Below are positions 40,267 to 49,070 of a DNA stretch of 64,000 nucleotides, piece after piece; positions within the stretch are counted from its first letter, which is position 1, and every line of letters begins with the position of its first letter. The stretch is taken from positions 558,001-622,000 of the forward strand of contig NZ_JAJSDZ010000005.1 of assembly GCF_021272385.1 (NCBI RefSeq). Reading direction: 5' to 3'. This DNA is from Vibrio salinus. Its GTDB lineage: Bacteria; Pseudomonadota; Gammaproteobacteria; Enterobacterales; Vibrionaceae. The notes beneath the pieces were generated by a model that worked only from the letters and a program-made list of their open reading frames with translations, searched no databases and was not told the DNA's origin. The position numbers were made by a program, and so were the translations under genes.

Positions 40267-40503
40267 ATGAAAATAGTTAAAGTACTGGGTTCAGGCTGTA
40301 CCAACTGTGTTAATACAGCCAAATTAATTGAAAAAGTAGCTCAGGAACAAGGTATCGACATCACCGTAGAAAAAGTGACGGATTTAGAACAGATCATGAA
40401 TTATGGCGTTATGTCCACTCCCGGTGTCGTTATGGATGAGCAAGTCGTTCATTCCGGAGGTGTCCCGAAAGAACAGGATATTGTTACCTGGTTAAACCGC
40501 TAA
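40267..40503 (+). CDS. Small thioredoxin-like (redox-active disulfide) protein
   Basis: 78 aa, thioredoxin fold, with the active site Cys11-Thr-Asn-Cys14 (GSGCTNC) and the cis-Pro loop STPGVV. It resembles the MTH895/TM0996-type mini-thioredoxins that commonly accompany ArsP/YraQ permeases. AGGAGG precedes the ATG at 40267. It starts 10 bp after the permease stop, clearly one operon. Probably delivers reducing power or a thiol-bound ligand to the permease (inference). Confidence 0.9.
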   Translation: MKIVKVLGSGCTNCVNTAKLIEKVAQEQGIDITVEKVTDLEQIMNYGVMSTPGVVMDEQVVHSGGVPKEQDIVTWLNR

Positions 40504-40515
40504 AGACTATACTTT

Positions 40516-40557
40516 ACAGGGATGCAGACTTTACCTGCACGGGTTTGCATTCCCTGT
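40516..40557 (+). terminator. Hairpin after the thioredoxin-like gene
   Basis: Inverted repeat ACAGGGATGCA...TGCATTCCCTGT, nearly perfect with one extra base, 12 bp after the stop. No T tract follows, so it may be an mRNA 3'-end stabiliser rather than an intrinsic terminator. Confidence 0.4.
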
Positions 40558-40634
40558 CCGAGGTTTGATTGCAAATACTATATCCCTTACACTAAACAGG
40601 CTGAGACAGGCTAATTTTCAAACATGGAGTCAGA

Positions 40635-40793
40635 ATGACGAATACGTCTGCTAAACTATCGGTAGAGAAGAAAAAAAAATTCACCCCCAAACTGGATAAC
40701 TATAAGACAAGCCTGCAATATGAAGGACTGACACTGAGTACAAAAGATGAGAATCGCTCGATTACTGAGTTGAAGCAAAAATATGCGAGATAA
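40635..40793 (+). CDS. YhfG-type antitoxin of the Fic toxin
   Basis: 52-aa gene with GGAG five bases before its ATG. It overlaps the fic start by 11 bp, so the two are translationally linked. The inhibitory-helix motif [S/T]xxxE[G/N] is present as Ser26-Leu-Gln-Tyr-Glu30-Gly31. In known Fic antitoxins (VbhA, E. coli YhfG) the glutamate blocks ATP binding in Fic. The N-terminus is lysine-rich. Antitoxin assignment rests on the motif, size and position. Confidence 0.85.
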   Translation: MTNTSAKLSVEKKKKFTPKLDNYKTSLQYEGLTLSTKDENRSITELKQKYAR

Positions 40794-41385
40794 ATACGCC
40801 ACACGACATGATAAATATTGCTATGCTGGCACTGATATTTTAATCAATCTGCTTCATATTCATGATGCAGATAAACTCGCCCGGGCAGAGGCGGCGTTTA
40901 CCGCCGAACGCTATCTGACCTATAAAAGCACCATTTCATCCATTGAAGAATTCACCTTAGACCACCTGAAACACTTACACTTTCACCTCTTTCAGGACAT
41001 TTATTCATGGGCCGGAAAAATCAGAGATGTTGATATTTCAAAAGGTCACACTCGTTTTTGTACCTCCAGCCGGATTGAACCCGAAGCTAAAAAACTGTTC
41101 GGACGACTACCAGAGCTGTCAACGATTACAAATCGATCCCAATTAATTGAATCCGTAGCAGATCTTTTCTGTGAAATAAACCTGCTTCATCCATTCCGGG
41201 AAGGAAATGGACGGGTGCAGAGGCTATTTTTTGAAGAAATGCTCTTTATATTAGATTATGAGCTTATCTGGCCCTCCATCTCACGGCAACAGTGGCTGGA
41301 AGCCAACATTGCAGGTGTTCACATGAACCTCTCCCCGCTTATCCATATTTTTGATCAAGCCATTTCCCGTCATATTCAGTCATAA
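40783..41385 (+). CDS. fic: Fic-domain protein adenylyltransferase (toxin)
   Basis: 200-aa Fic enzyme that transfers AMP from ATP to target proteins. The catalytic loop HPFREGNGRVQR (136-147) matches HxFx(D/E)GNGRxxR fully, so unlike E. coli Fic, which has a degenerate loop, it should be active. The target-binding flap is probably SKGHTRFCTS (about 87-96). No inhibitory helix is seen in the protein itself; it is supplied by the overlapping upstream gene, making this a class I Fic pair. Confidence 0.93.
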   Translation: MRDKYATRHDKYCYAGTDILINLLHIHDADKLARAEAAFTAERYLTYKSTISSIEEFTLDHLKHLHFHLFQDIYSWAGKIRDVDISKGHTRFCTSSRIEPEAKKLFGRLPELSTITNRSQLIESVADLFCEINLLHPFREGNGRVQRLFFEEMLFILDYELIWPSISRQQWLEANIAGVHMNLSPLIHIFDQAISRHIQS

Positions 41386-41469
41386 CATATTCACCTATTC
41401 CTCTCTCTTTTCCCTTTTATAGGAACATGATATGGTTCATCCGGAAGGTTTTCACTGCAAAAGGGAATA

Positions 41470-41880
41470 ATGATGACCAAGGTAATCACCGGCGGCTGTA
41501 TGTGTGGTGCAGTCAAATTTGAGCTTGAAGATGACTTCAGCCAGTTTTTCCTGTGTTATTGCGAGCAATGCCGTAAGATGACAGGGTCAGCAAATGCCAG
41601 CAACTTATTTACCCGCACAGATAATATCACATGGCTACAGGGCAAAGAGTTTACGAAGAGATATGAACACCCTGACAGACGATTCTCAAAAGTATTTTGT
41701 ACAGAATGCGGTTCAGGCTTACCCTACGAGTCAAAGAGTGGAAAAGCACTGATCGTACCCGCAGGCAGTCTGGATTGCGAACCAGAGAAAAAACCGGATG
41801 CTCAGATCTTCTGTAAAGAGCAGGCTGAATGGCATAAAGAGGGAATACATGCCCCAAAATTTTCAGCATTTAAAAAGTAA
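41470..41880 (+). CDS. GFA-family (CENP-V/glutathione-dependent formaldehyde-activating) protein
   Basis: 136-aa zinc protein. The cysteine pattern is complete: GGCMCGAVKF, LCYCEQCRKMTG and FCTECGSGL. Such proteins have a beta-tent fold with two zinc sites. The formaldehyde link is known for one relative only, so the cellular role is open. AAGGGA is upstream of the start. Confidence 0.85.
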   Translation: MMTKVITGGCMCGAVKFELEDDFSQFFLCYCEQCRKMTGSANASNLFTRTDNITWLQGKEFTKRYEHPDRRFSKVFCTECGSGLPYESKSGKALIVPAGSLDCEPEKKPDAQIFCKEQAEWHKEGIHAPKFSAFKK

Positions 41881-41913
41881 GAATCCGCTTATTTATAATT
41901 GAAAGCAGAAGCC

Positions 41914-42345
41914 CTACTTATATAAACTGAATTTCTTCGTAAATTCACGCAAACTTTCAGTATGACCGAACAGACATATTCCAAGATATTCAAGATCGGT
42001 CTCTCTTGTCTCATTGGTGATCGATTGCTGATGAACAGAGCCTCCTTCTGTCATCGTATGAGTGAAATCTGTAAACGGAATGCCACGGGATAACGCCTCT
42101 TCGCGAATTTTCCGGATTTTATTAGAGTTATCTGCTTTCAGCACAATAAATGGATAATGAGATAAGTGCGGATGACAATTTCCATCCATATCCTTGTAAT
42201 CAACATATTCGGCACTGCCTGTTTCTAATAAATCAGATAACCCGACACTCAGATGCCCCAAAACATTCAACGTTCTTCCAATGTCCATTTTCTTATTCAA
42301 TACCGCAATAAACCGTTTACTACTCTCATCCGGTAAATCAGTCAT
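41914..42345 (-). CDS. DUF2000 family protein
   Basis: 143 aa. The N-terminal RFIAVLNKKMDIGRTLNVLGHL is the family hallmark (described by its ends RFIA and LGHL), and the C-terminus ends KFSLYK. Members have a peptidyl-tRNA-hydrolase-II-like fold of unknown role. It follows the YjbR gene at 19 bp on the same strand, so they form a two-gene unit. Confidence 0.75.
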   Translation of the reverse strand: MTDLPDESSKRFIAVLNKKMDIGRTLNVLGHLSVGLSDLLETGSAEYVDYKDMDGNCHPHLSHYPFIVLKADNSNKIRKIREEALSRGIPFTDFTHTMTEGGSVHQQSITNETRETDLEYLGICLFGHTESLREFTKKFSLYK

Positions 42346-42364
42346 CTTTTTTCCTTATAAATAT

Positions 42365-42736
42365 TCAACGTCTTTGGTCATCAATACCCAGTTCCTTACG
42401 TTTTCTTTTACTCAGGCCAAGGGAAACCAAATGATAGGACTCCGATAAGTAATACTTTAAATCGTCATCAAGCTCTCCGGATGTCCCGGTTTGCTGAATC
42501 CATTTAATGCCACGACTGGCAAAATACGGAGCGGGTATGTACCCTTCCGCATCGCTCAGAAAATCAAAATTGATAGCCGACGTTTTAAAGGAATAAACCG
42601 GATGCCCTTGTTTATTCCGGCTTCCAATAGCAAACACCTTTCCGCCCACTTTCCATACTTCCGAACCTCGCCACTGAATCACATGACTGGTTGCCGGAAA
42701 TGAACAGCAAAAGTGATTAAATTCGTCATGTTCCAT
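42365..42736 (-). CDS. MmcQ/YjbR family DNA-binding-like protein
   Basis: 123 aa. The fold markers are FPATSHVIQWRGSEVWKVGGKVFA and the C-terminal SYHLVSLGLSKRKRKELG, both given here by their key parts (WKVGGKVFA, SYHLV, SKRKR). YjbR-like proteins have a CyaY-like fold and are called DNA-binding by similarity only. Upstream gene of the DUF2000 pair. Confidence 0.85.
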   Translation of the reverse strand: MEHDEFNHFCCSFPATSHVIQWRGSEVWKVGGKVFAIGSRNKQGHPVYSFKTSAINFDFLSDAEGYIPAPYFASRGIKWIQQTGTSGELDDDLKYYLSESYHLVSLGLSKRKRKELGIDDQRR

Positions 42737-42785
42737 CTAAATATCCTTTCAAACCGGCACACCATAATACAAATAAAGACACATA

Positions 42786-43415
42786 TTAAGATCGGTTACT
42801 CAATATTAATACGCCACCAAAAGCCATAAAAGTCCCACCGGTAATTCTGTTAAATATCCTGCCGACACTGCCGTCTGACAAGCTGTTTACCAGATGCTCA
42901 GCAACAACAGCATAAATCAGGAGTGCACTAAACGAGCAAACAGAAAAGATAAGTACCAATAAAGAAAACTGCTCAAACACAGGGTGATTAACATCCATAA
43001 ATTGTGGAAATAATGCAGAGTAAAATAACAACGCTTTCGGGTTGCTCACTCCGGTCAGATACGCTTCAGTAAATAACTTCCGGTTTGTCATACCCCGACC
43101 CTTTAATTTCGGGCTATCATTCCTGAAACCGGAACGATTTGGCTTCGCTGACCAGGTCTTAATACCAATATAGAAAAGATATCCGCCACCGATAAGCTTC
43201 AACACCGTAAAAAGCGTATCCGATGCCATTAATAACGCACTCAGCCCGGCAGCGGATAACCCGGCCAATGTCATCATTGCGGCCATATTACCGACAATGC
43301 CTACCATGGCTTTTCTTACTCCATAGTGAGTCGAGTTCTTAACGGCTAATAATACCGCCGGTCCCGGGGTAAAGGTGGCAGCCAGACATGTGACTAAAAA
43401 CAGTGCATAATCCAT
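42786..43415 (-). CDS. LysE/RhtB-family exporter
   Basis: 209-aa inner-membrane protein with six predicted segments. The family start FTPGPAVLLAVKNST is clear, followed by GISNPKALLF-like (here GVSNPKALLFYSALFPQF). Such proteins export amino acids such as homoserine, threonine or lysine; the substrate here is unknown. An AraC-family gene remnant lies just upstream on the same strand. Confidence 0.9.
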   Translation of the reverse strand: MDYALFLVTCLAATFTPGPAVLLAVKNSTHYGVRKAMVGIVGNMAAMMTLAGLSAAGLSALLMASDTLFTVLKLIGGGYLFYIGIKTWSAKPNRSGFRNDSPKLKGRGMTNRKLFTEAYLTGVSNPKALLFYSALFPQFMDVNHPVFEQFSLLVLIFSVCSFSALLIYAVVAEHLVNSLSDGSVGRIFNRITGGTFMAFGGVLILSNRS

Positions 43416-43971
43416 AACAATTCCATTTGAATCCCGAATTCATAACTTTGAACAAGGCTATCTGTCCCTGATATCCCAACGAAATAATCGTATCTTCGTG
43501 ATACGAGCATACCCTTCATCTGAGTTTCTCGCTACATTTATGTCGGCTTGCGGGAAGACGGGTGATAATAATTTGGGCCCCCGAGTAGCTGTTGCCGTAA
43601 CTGAGCGGGAGTAAGCCCGGTTAATGACCGGCAATCATGAATAAAGCCATAGCCCCTTTAATTATAAAGCTGACGGAATTGCGCTCGAGACAGATAAGGT
43701 GGTTATGGGCAGTGATTGCCGATCATGTATTAAAGTGAAAAAAGCATTCACAGACGGTTCCCGGCACAACTAAGAGCATTGAGTACCCGCCGATACGTTC
43801 CATCTCCAGAACCGAGCGATATAAGATGAAAGATAACCGCAGAGTGGATAACTCAAACGATGTAAAAATAGACAGACTATGTGAATTACGCACGAGTCAG
43901 GAGCAGAGCGTACAGTCAGATCAACGATATCGGACATTCTATTCCCAGCGTTTAAAGGTCTTATTTTCAGT
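43416..43971. other. Non-coding region with gene remnant
   Basis: 556 bp between the LysE gene and ycgN. It contains an AraC-type fragment (separate entry, 43538-43720). The rest, 43720-43971, has stops in all frames and no recognised signal. Confidence 0.5.
43538..43720 (-). pseudogene. Remnant of an AraC-family regulator
   Basis: Read on the minus strand, the sequence gives YLSRAQFRQLYN, a stop, then RGYGFIHDCRSLTGLTPAQL and RQQLLGG, ending in a stop at 43538. The first piece resembles helix 2-3 of the first AraC helix-turn-helix. The second resembles the GYxDQxHFxxxFxxxxGxTPxxY end of the second. An internal stop and a missing piece of about 40-50 codons between them show decay. It may once have regulated the adjacent exporter. 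Confidence 0.5.
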
Positions 43972-44403
43972 TCATGAAGGTAAATTTTGAATATGATCTT
44001 CCCAGTCAACCACATCAATTTCATACACCACTTTATTCCGGACACTTTCACCGGCGGCATGCATGGCCGATTTTGAGCCGGAGATCAGGGGGTGCCATGG
44101 CGGTAATGGCTGATTTTGGGCCAGAAGACGATAAGCACAGGTATCCGGTAACCAGTTAAACTCACTGATATTTTCGCGGGACAGTTTCAGACAGTTTTCT
44201 CCTGACTGAAAACGGTTAGGATAGTCTTTGCAGGCACAGGTTTTGCTGTTTAACCAACTGCAGGCCACATTGGTATAGTAAACCTCATCGGTGTCTTCAT
44301 CCATGAGCTTATGCAGGCAACACTTCCCGCATCCGTCACAAAGAGATTCCCACTCTTCTTCCGTCATCTCTTCTAAACTTTTTTGTTCCCAGAATAAAGT
44401 CAT
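43972..44403 (-). CDS. ycgN: YcgN, UPF0260 cysteine-cluster protein
   Basis: 143 aa. The start [20 protein letters not shown] is typical of the family, so ATG 44403 is used rather than one 24 codons upstream. The Cys motifs [25 protein letters not shown] and a late CAYRLL are present, which suggests metal or Fe-S binding. Function unknown. In E. coli ycgN lies near ycgL and minC; here it has moved away. Confidence 0.9.
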   Translation of the reverse strand: MTLFWEQKSLEEMTEEEWESLCDGCGKCCLHKLMDEDTDEVYYTNVACSWLNSKTCACKDYPNRFQSGENCLKLSRENISEFNWLPDTCAYRLLAQNQPLPPWHPLISGSKSAMHAAGESVRNKVVYEIDVVDWEDHIQNLPS

Positions 44404-44550
44404 CGGCAATGTCGCTCTGTATGGAGTTGAAAACAGGAGGGTGTTGTTTATACCTATAGGGCAAAGAAAACTCAAGCTGAAAAAACATCATTTCCCTTCA
44501 TCGGCGATTTTGCTAGACTTTCCGCCCCTAAATGCTCTGGAGAAAATAAA

Positions 44551-44799
44551 ATGAATTGTCGGCTTGGTTGTGGCGCGTGTTGTATCGCACCGAGTATTTC
44601 TTCCCCCATTCCCGGAATGCCGGATGGGAAACCCGCAGGAGTTCGTTGCGTTCAGCTAAATGAAGAAAATTTATGCCGGTTATTCGGAAAACCGGAGCGT
44701 CCGGCCGTCTGCCATAAATTCAAAGCCTGTGACGATGTTTGCGGAAACACCGCTCAGGAAGCGCTGGACAATTTAGTTTTGCTCGAAAGCCTGACATAG
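44551..44799 (+). CDS. YkgJ-family cysteine cluster protein
   Basis: 82 aa. The cysteines are arranged CGACC near the start, then C34, C42, C54 and a late CDDVCG, the UPF0153/YkgJ pattern. Thought to bind zinc or an Fe-S cluster. Convergent with recR and divergent from ycgN, another cysteine-cluster gene. Confidence 0.88.
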   Translation: MNCRLGCGACCIAPSISSPIPGMPDGKPAGVRCVQLNEENLCRLFGKPERPAVCHKFKACDDVCGNTAQEALDNLVLLESLT

Positions 44800-44831
44800 C
44801 CGCCACTAACCAATCACACGCCCCCCGGGCA

Positions 44832-45434
44832 TTAATATAATTTCTGACGGCCAAGAATAGAATGTGACAAGGTTGTACCATCCACCAGCTCTAATTCACC
44901 ACCGACAGGCACACCATGGGCAATTCGGGTTGCCGGCACATTATGCTCTTTACATAGCTCTGCAATGTAATGGGCGGTGGCCTCCCCTTCTACTGTTGGG
45001 TTTGTTGCCAGAATGACTTCTTTAATCCCGCCACTCTGCAACCGGTAATCCAGCAAGTCAAGACCGATGTCACTGGGACCGATACCATCTAAAGGCGACA
45101 AATGCCCCATCAGAACAAAATAACGTCCGGCATACTGGCCGGTGGCTTCAACGGCCGCAATATCTGCCGGGCTTTCAACCACGCACAGTTGCCCACCTTC
45201 CTGCCGCTTAGGATTATTGCAGATATGACAGACGTCTTCTTCGGTAAACGTCCGGCATTCCTGACAATGACCGATTTCCGTCATGGCTTTGGATAGCGCC
45301 TCAGCAAGCTGCAGGCCGCCTTTTCTGTCTCGCTGCAACAAATGAAAGGCCATACGCTGAGCCGACTTGGGACCAACCCCGGGCAGACAACGTAAGGCCT
45401 CCATCAACTGCTCCAGCATATAACTGGTCCGCAT
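44832..45434 (-). CDS. recR: RecR, recombination mediator
   Basis: Works with RecF and RecO to load RecA on gaps. 200 aa. An N-terminal helix-hairpin-helix ([17 protein letters not shown]), a zinc finger (Cys57, Cys60, Cys69, Cys72) and a Toprim domain (CVVESPADI) are in order. It is 18 bp after ybaB, the conserved dnaX-ybaB-recR group. Confidence 0.97.
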   Translation of the reverse strand: MRTSYMLEQLMEALRCLPGVGPKSAQRMAFHLLQRDRKGGLQLAEALSKAMTEIGHCQECRTFTEEDVCHICNNPKRQEGGQLCVVESPADIAAVEATGQYAGRYFVLMGHLSPLDGIGPSDIGLDLLDYRLQSGGIKEVILATNPTVEGEATAHYIAELCKEHNVPATRIAHGVPVGGELELVDGTTLSHSILGRQKLY

Positions 45435-45452
45435 TGAATACCTTCTTAAGGA

Positions 45453-45782
45453 TTAGAATGGCATTTTCATACCAGGAGGCAGTTGCATTCCTCCGGTAAC
45501 AGCAGACATTTTCTCTTTCTGAGTCTCTTCGATACGTCTGGCAGCATCGTTAAACGCAGCGGCAATCAGGTCTTCCAGCATTTCTTTGTCGTCTTCCATC
45601 AGGCTATCATCGATTTCGACACGACGAACACTGTGGCTACCAGTGATGGTTACTTTAACTAAACCGGCACCGGATTCACCCGTTACTTCCATATTTGCGA
45701 TTTCTTCTTGAAGCTTTTGCATGCGATCTTGCATTTGCTGGGCCTGCTTCATTAAGTTGCCCATACCGCCTTTACCAAACAT
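45453..45782 (-). CDS. ybaB: YbaB/EbfC nucleoid-associated protein
   Basis: 109-aa DNA-binding protein. The start [20 protein letters not shown] and the core [15 protein letters not shown] are family hallmarks. Dimeric in relatives, with a tweezer-like shape. Between dnaX and recR. Confidence 0.96.
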   Translation of the reverse strand: MFGKGGMGNLMKQAQQMQDRMQKLQEEIANMEVTGESGAGLVKVTITGSHSVRRVEIDDSLMEDDKEMLEDLIAAAFNDAARRIEETQKEKMSAVTGGMQLPPGMKMPF

Positions 45783-45880
45783 GTCTGTCTCTCTAGTACT
45801 ATGTTGACTGATTCACTAATTGTGGGGGTAATATTATAAAATTCAACCCTAACCAATAAATCGATGTGGTTCAGAGCCCG

Positions 45881-47950
45881 TTAGATTGGCCGAACCGTCT
45901 CTTTTTCTAATTCTGCATTAAACCGGGTTTCAATAAACTGAACAATATCATCCTGCTTAAGGCTGTTATAAGCCTGATGCAGCCTTTCCTGATAATTCTT
46001 TTCTCTTAATTCCAGAGGGGTATCCCCCTGTTCTCCAATTGTAATCTCCAGATGACAGGGTTCACCGGATAAATCTGAAATCGCCTGCTGAAGTGCAACA
46101 AACGCTTTTTCAGTATTCAGATGCTGCTGATTTGCCCGCAGCGTCAGTTTAACAGTAGAACCATCACGAACGCATGAAGAATTCAATGCAAGCTGTTCCA
46201 CTAATTTTGGCATATTCATTTGCTGAATCAGACGGGCCCAGTCATCTTTTTCTGCCACTTCCTGAACCAGCTTCCGGGTCATTTCGGGCGTTTTTTCGTG
46301 TTCAACCGCTGATTTTAATTCTGATGGCGTCAGCTGCTGACTCTGTGTATCTTCCGGCTCATCCGGTAACATAGGGGTCCAGCGGTAAGGCTTGTCTCTC
46401 TTTTCTTCGACAGGGGGAACAGACGCCTGGGAATGTGAAGGTGCCGGCGAAACATCATTTTGAGTAGAGATGTTTGCCAGCCTTTCAAAAACCGTTGCAT
46501 TTTTGGCTGCCGCTTCAGACTTTTTTCCCCGCGGACTTCCACTGTCTGGTGACGAATGACGCTGAGAACGCAACTGATGTCTCAGTCCACCGATAGAAGA
46601 ACGGGTAACCGGTCGGACAGTTTCTTCTTTGTGTTTTTCCACAGGCTGAGGAACCGGTGACGGTTGAAGAGGCTCAGACTCCGGATGGACAACACTGTTA
46701 TTGCCTTCGTAATGCGCCTGTGGCGGCGGTACATTAACCGGCTCAGATACCTCCGGTGCCACATGGGAAGGCAATGGCTGAGAAAGCGGTGATACCGGCT
46801 CTACTGACTGGGCTGCCGAATCTGTCGATTTCTCCGGAGGACGAATGTCATGCAAAGGACTGATTTCAGCAGGCCTGAACGCAACCATACGCAATAAAAT
46901 CATCTCCAGACCGATTCTCGGTGTCGGTGATAACGCCAGATCGTCCCGGCCTTTCAACGCAATCTGATAATAAAGCTGAATCTCTTCCGGAGCAATGGCT
47001 TTTGCCAGTATGCGGATCTTTTCGCTATCGGGGGAACTTTTATCCATTGTCCCCGGCAGAGCCTGAAACATAGCCAGACGGTGTAACTGCTCTGCTAATG
47101 ACTTGAGCAATTCATCCCAGTCAGTTCCATTTTGGGCAAGAGCGTCAACCTGCTCCATAATTTCCTGGGGATTGTTATGGCTTAGCGCAGTCAGAATATG
47201 CAGGGCCTGATTGGTATCAATGGTCCCAAGCATATTGGCAACGTGATCGACCGTTACCTGCCCGTTTCCTAAGGATATCGCCTGATCCGATAAACTCAGC
47301 GCATCCCGCATACTGCCGTCAGCCGCATGAGCCAGCAGGCTCACAGCCCGCTTCTCGAAGCCAATGGATTCGACGTTAAAAATATGCTCTAGCTGAGCAC
47401 CAATATTTTCAATACTAATAGGCTTAAGATGGAATTGCAGACAACGGGATAAAATCGTCACCGGCAGTTTCTGAGGATCCGTGGTTGCAAGCAGAAATTT
47501 CACGTATTCCGGTGGTTCTTCTAACGTTTTAAGCAATGCATTAAAGCTATGACGGGACAACATATGCACCTCATCAATTAAATACACCTTAAAACGACCA
47601 CGGGCTGGTTTGTACTGGACGTTATCTAGCAATTCTCGGGTATCTTCAACTTTGGTTCTCGACGCCGCATCAATTTCTAACAGATCAACAAAACGCCCTT
47701 CATCGATCTCTTTACATGTCGGACACTCACCACATGGATGCGAAGTAATGCCCTTCTCACAATTCAGTCCTTTAGCAAGCAAACGCGCAATTGTCGTTTT
47801 ACCAACACCACGGGTACCACTAAACAAATAAGCATGGTGAAGCCGGTTCTGATCTAATGCATTTTCTAATGCAGTTAGCACATGAGCCTGACCGACAACT
47901 TCAGAGAAAGCCGCCGGTCTCCATTTTCTTGCTAATGCTAGATAACTCAT
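45881..47950 (-). CDS. dnaX: DnaX, DNA polymerase III tau subunit (and predicted gamma)
   Basis: Clamp-loader subunit and replisome organiser. 689 aa. Walker A GTRGVGKT is at 45-52, zinc cysteines at 64, 73, 76 and 79, and the LIDEVHM motif at about 124-130. AAA+ domains I-III run to about 370, then a Pro/Ser-rich linker and the tau-specific C-terminus. A slippery A AAA AAG at codons 475-477 predicts a shorter gamma protein of 478 aa ending ...Lys-Lys-Val (see separate entry). Confidence 0.97.
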   Translation of the reverse strand: MSYLALARKWRPAAFSEVVGQAHVLTALENALDQNRLHHAYLFSGTRGVGKTTIARLLAKGLNCEKGITSHPCGECPTCKEIDEGRFVDLLEIDAASRTKVEDTRELLDNVQYKPARGRFKVYLIDEVHMLSRHSFNALLKTLEEPPEYVKFLLATTDPQKLPVTILSRCLQFHLKPISIENIGAQLEHIFNVESIGFEKRAVSLLAHAADGSMRDALSLSDQAISLGNGQVTVDHVANMLGTIDTNQALHILTALSHNNPQEIMEQVDALAQNGTDWDELLKSLAEQLHRLAMFQALPGTMDKSSPDSEKIRILAKAIAPEEIQLYYQIALKGRDDLALSPTPRIGLEMILLRMVAFRPAEISPLHDIRPPEKSTDSAAQSVEPVSPLSQPLPSHVAPEVSEPVNVPPPQAHYEGNNSVVHPESEPLQPSPVPQPVEKHKEETVRPVTRSSIGGLRHQLRSQRHSSPDSGSPRGKKSEAAAKNATVFERLANISTQNDVSPAPSHSQASVPPVEEKRDKPYRWTPMLPDEPEDTQSQQLTPSELKSAVEHEKTPEMTRKLVQEVAEKDDWARLIQQMNMPKLVEQLALNSSCVRDGSTVKLTLRANQQHLNTEKAFVALQQAISDLSGEPCHLEITIGEQGDTPLELREKNYQERLHQAYNSLKQDDIVQFIETRFNAELEKETVRPI
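46520..46526 (-). promoter_or_regulatory. Programmed -1 frameshift site in dnaX
   Basis: Minus-strand heptamer AAAAAAG, read in frame as GGA AAA AAG. A -1 slip gives GTC then TGA, so gamma stops one residue after the site, just as E. coli gamma stops after Glu. About 14 bases downstream, AGCC and AAAAA can pair with TTTTT and GGCT to form a stem with a small bulge. A G-rich stretch lies just upstream. Confidence 0.8.
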
Positions 47951-47971
47951 CCAATATTCCGATTGTTTTTA

Positions 47972-48517
47972 TTAATGACCTTCGAAATCACAAATGCTGT
48001 ACACTTCAAGTCCTAACTTTTTAAGACGATCTCCACCACCAATATCTGGAAGATTGATGACAAATGCAGCATGGCTGACTTCACCACCGAGACGACGAAT
48101 TAATTTTGTAGTGGCTTCAATCGTACCACCCGTTGCTAACAAGTCGTCAACAACAAGCACTTTATCATCCTTCTCAATCGCATCAACATGAATCTCAAGT
48201 GTATCCACTCCATATTCAAGTTCATACGACTCAGACAATGTTTCACGAGGTAATTTCCCCGGTTTGCGAACCGGAATAAAACCGATACCAAGCTCAATCG
48301 CCAACGGAGCACCAAATAAAAAACCACGAGCTTCCGTACCAACCACTTTTGTAAAACCAAGGTCTTTATACTTTTCAACTAATAGCTTAATCGTTGCGCG
48401 GTAGGCTTCTGCATCCTCGAGTAAACTGGTTACATCACGAAATAGGATGCCGGGAGTAGGATAATCAGCAATCGTTTTAATGCTGCCTTTAATCTTTGAG
48501 ATAGTTTCGGTTGTCAT
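47972..48517 (-). CDS. apt: Apt, adenine phosphoribosyltransferase
   Basis: Salvages adenine to AMP with PRPP. 181 aa. The N-terminal [18 protein letters not shown] is family-typical, and the PRPP-binding motif is [13 protein letters not shown]. The ATG at 48517 (MTTETIS) matches Vibrio homologues; another in-frame ATG six codons earlier is possible. It precedes dnaX by 21 bp, the conserved apt-dnaX order. Confidence 0.96.
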   Translation of the reverse strand: MTTETISKIKGSIKTIADYPTPGILFRDVTSLLEDAEAYRATIKLLVEKYKDLGFTKVVGTEARGFLFGAPLAIELGIGFIPVRKPGKLPRETLSESYELEYGVDTLEIHVDAIEKDDKVLVVDDLLATGGTIEATTKLIRRLGGEVSHAAFVINLPDIGGGDRLKKLGLEVYSICDFEGH

Positions 48518-48619
48518 AACTTCTGTAACTTTCATTTTCAGAGGTGCTTAGTATAACGGTTTCAGAACCATCACACCTTACGCAAAAGCAATAATTTGCA
48601 ATTTATACTCTGCTAAAAA

Positions 48620-48646
48620 CACAAACGCCCACTGTCAGAAGTGGGC
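48620..48646 (-). terminator. Terminator after ybaN
   Basis: Stem GCCCACT/AGTGGGC, six-base loop, then GTTTGTGTTTTT on the minus strand. Confidence 0.55.
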
Positions 48647-48680
48647 ACGCTTCGGCGTAATGCTATTGATTTTTTCCGTT

Positions 48681-49049
48681 TTAATCAACCAGGTCGTTAA
48701 CAGGAAGGCGAAGAAAAAAGGTTAAAGCCAGCATGAGTCCCAAAAAAAGAATGATTTTCAGCCATACCAGAGGGACTATCCATATAGACCAGCAAAAGCT
48801 CACAACAATGGCCGCAGCACCTCTTCGTCGTACGGTAGAACTCACTGCCCTGTTTGTCTGCCAATTTTGAATAACAGGACCAAACTTTTTATGAGTTATC
48901 AACCAGTGATTAAACCTTGGACTGCTTTTAACAAAGCAGGCACTGGCTAATAACAAAAACGGAGTGGTTGGCAATAACGGAAGGAAAATTCCGAGAACAC
49001 CAAGAATAACGGACACCATTCCGGAAAAAACAAGTAGTATTCTCAACAC
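48681..49049 (-). CDS. ybaN: YbaN-like DUF454 membrane protein
   Basis: 122-aa inner-membrane protein. The hallmark GVLGIFLPLLPTTPFLLLA sits in the first hydrophobic hairpin, and a second hairpin lies at about 78-112. Function unknown. Next to apt, as in E. coli (ybaN-apt). Confidence 0.9.
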   Translation of the reverse strand: MLRILLVFSGMVSVILGVLGIFLPLLPTTPFLLLASACFVKSSPRFNHWLITHKKFGPVIQNWQTNRAVSSTVRRRGAAAIVVSFCWSIWIVPLVWLKIILFLGLMLALTFFLRLPVNDLVD

Positions 49050-49070
49050 ATTTCATCCCTTAATGGGCAT

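Noticed and set aside
43770..44060. 96-codon minus-strand frame overlapping the ycgN end
   Set aside because: Overlaps the conserved ycgN in another frame and shows no family features.
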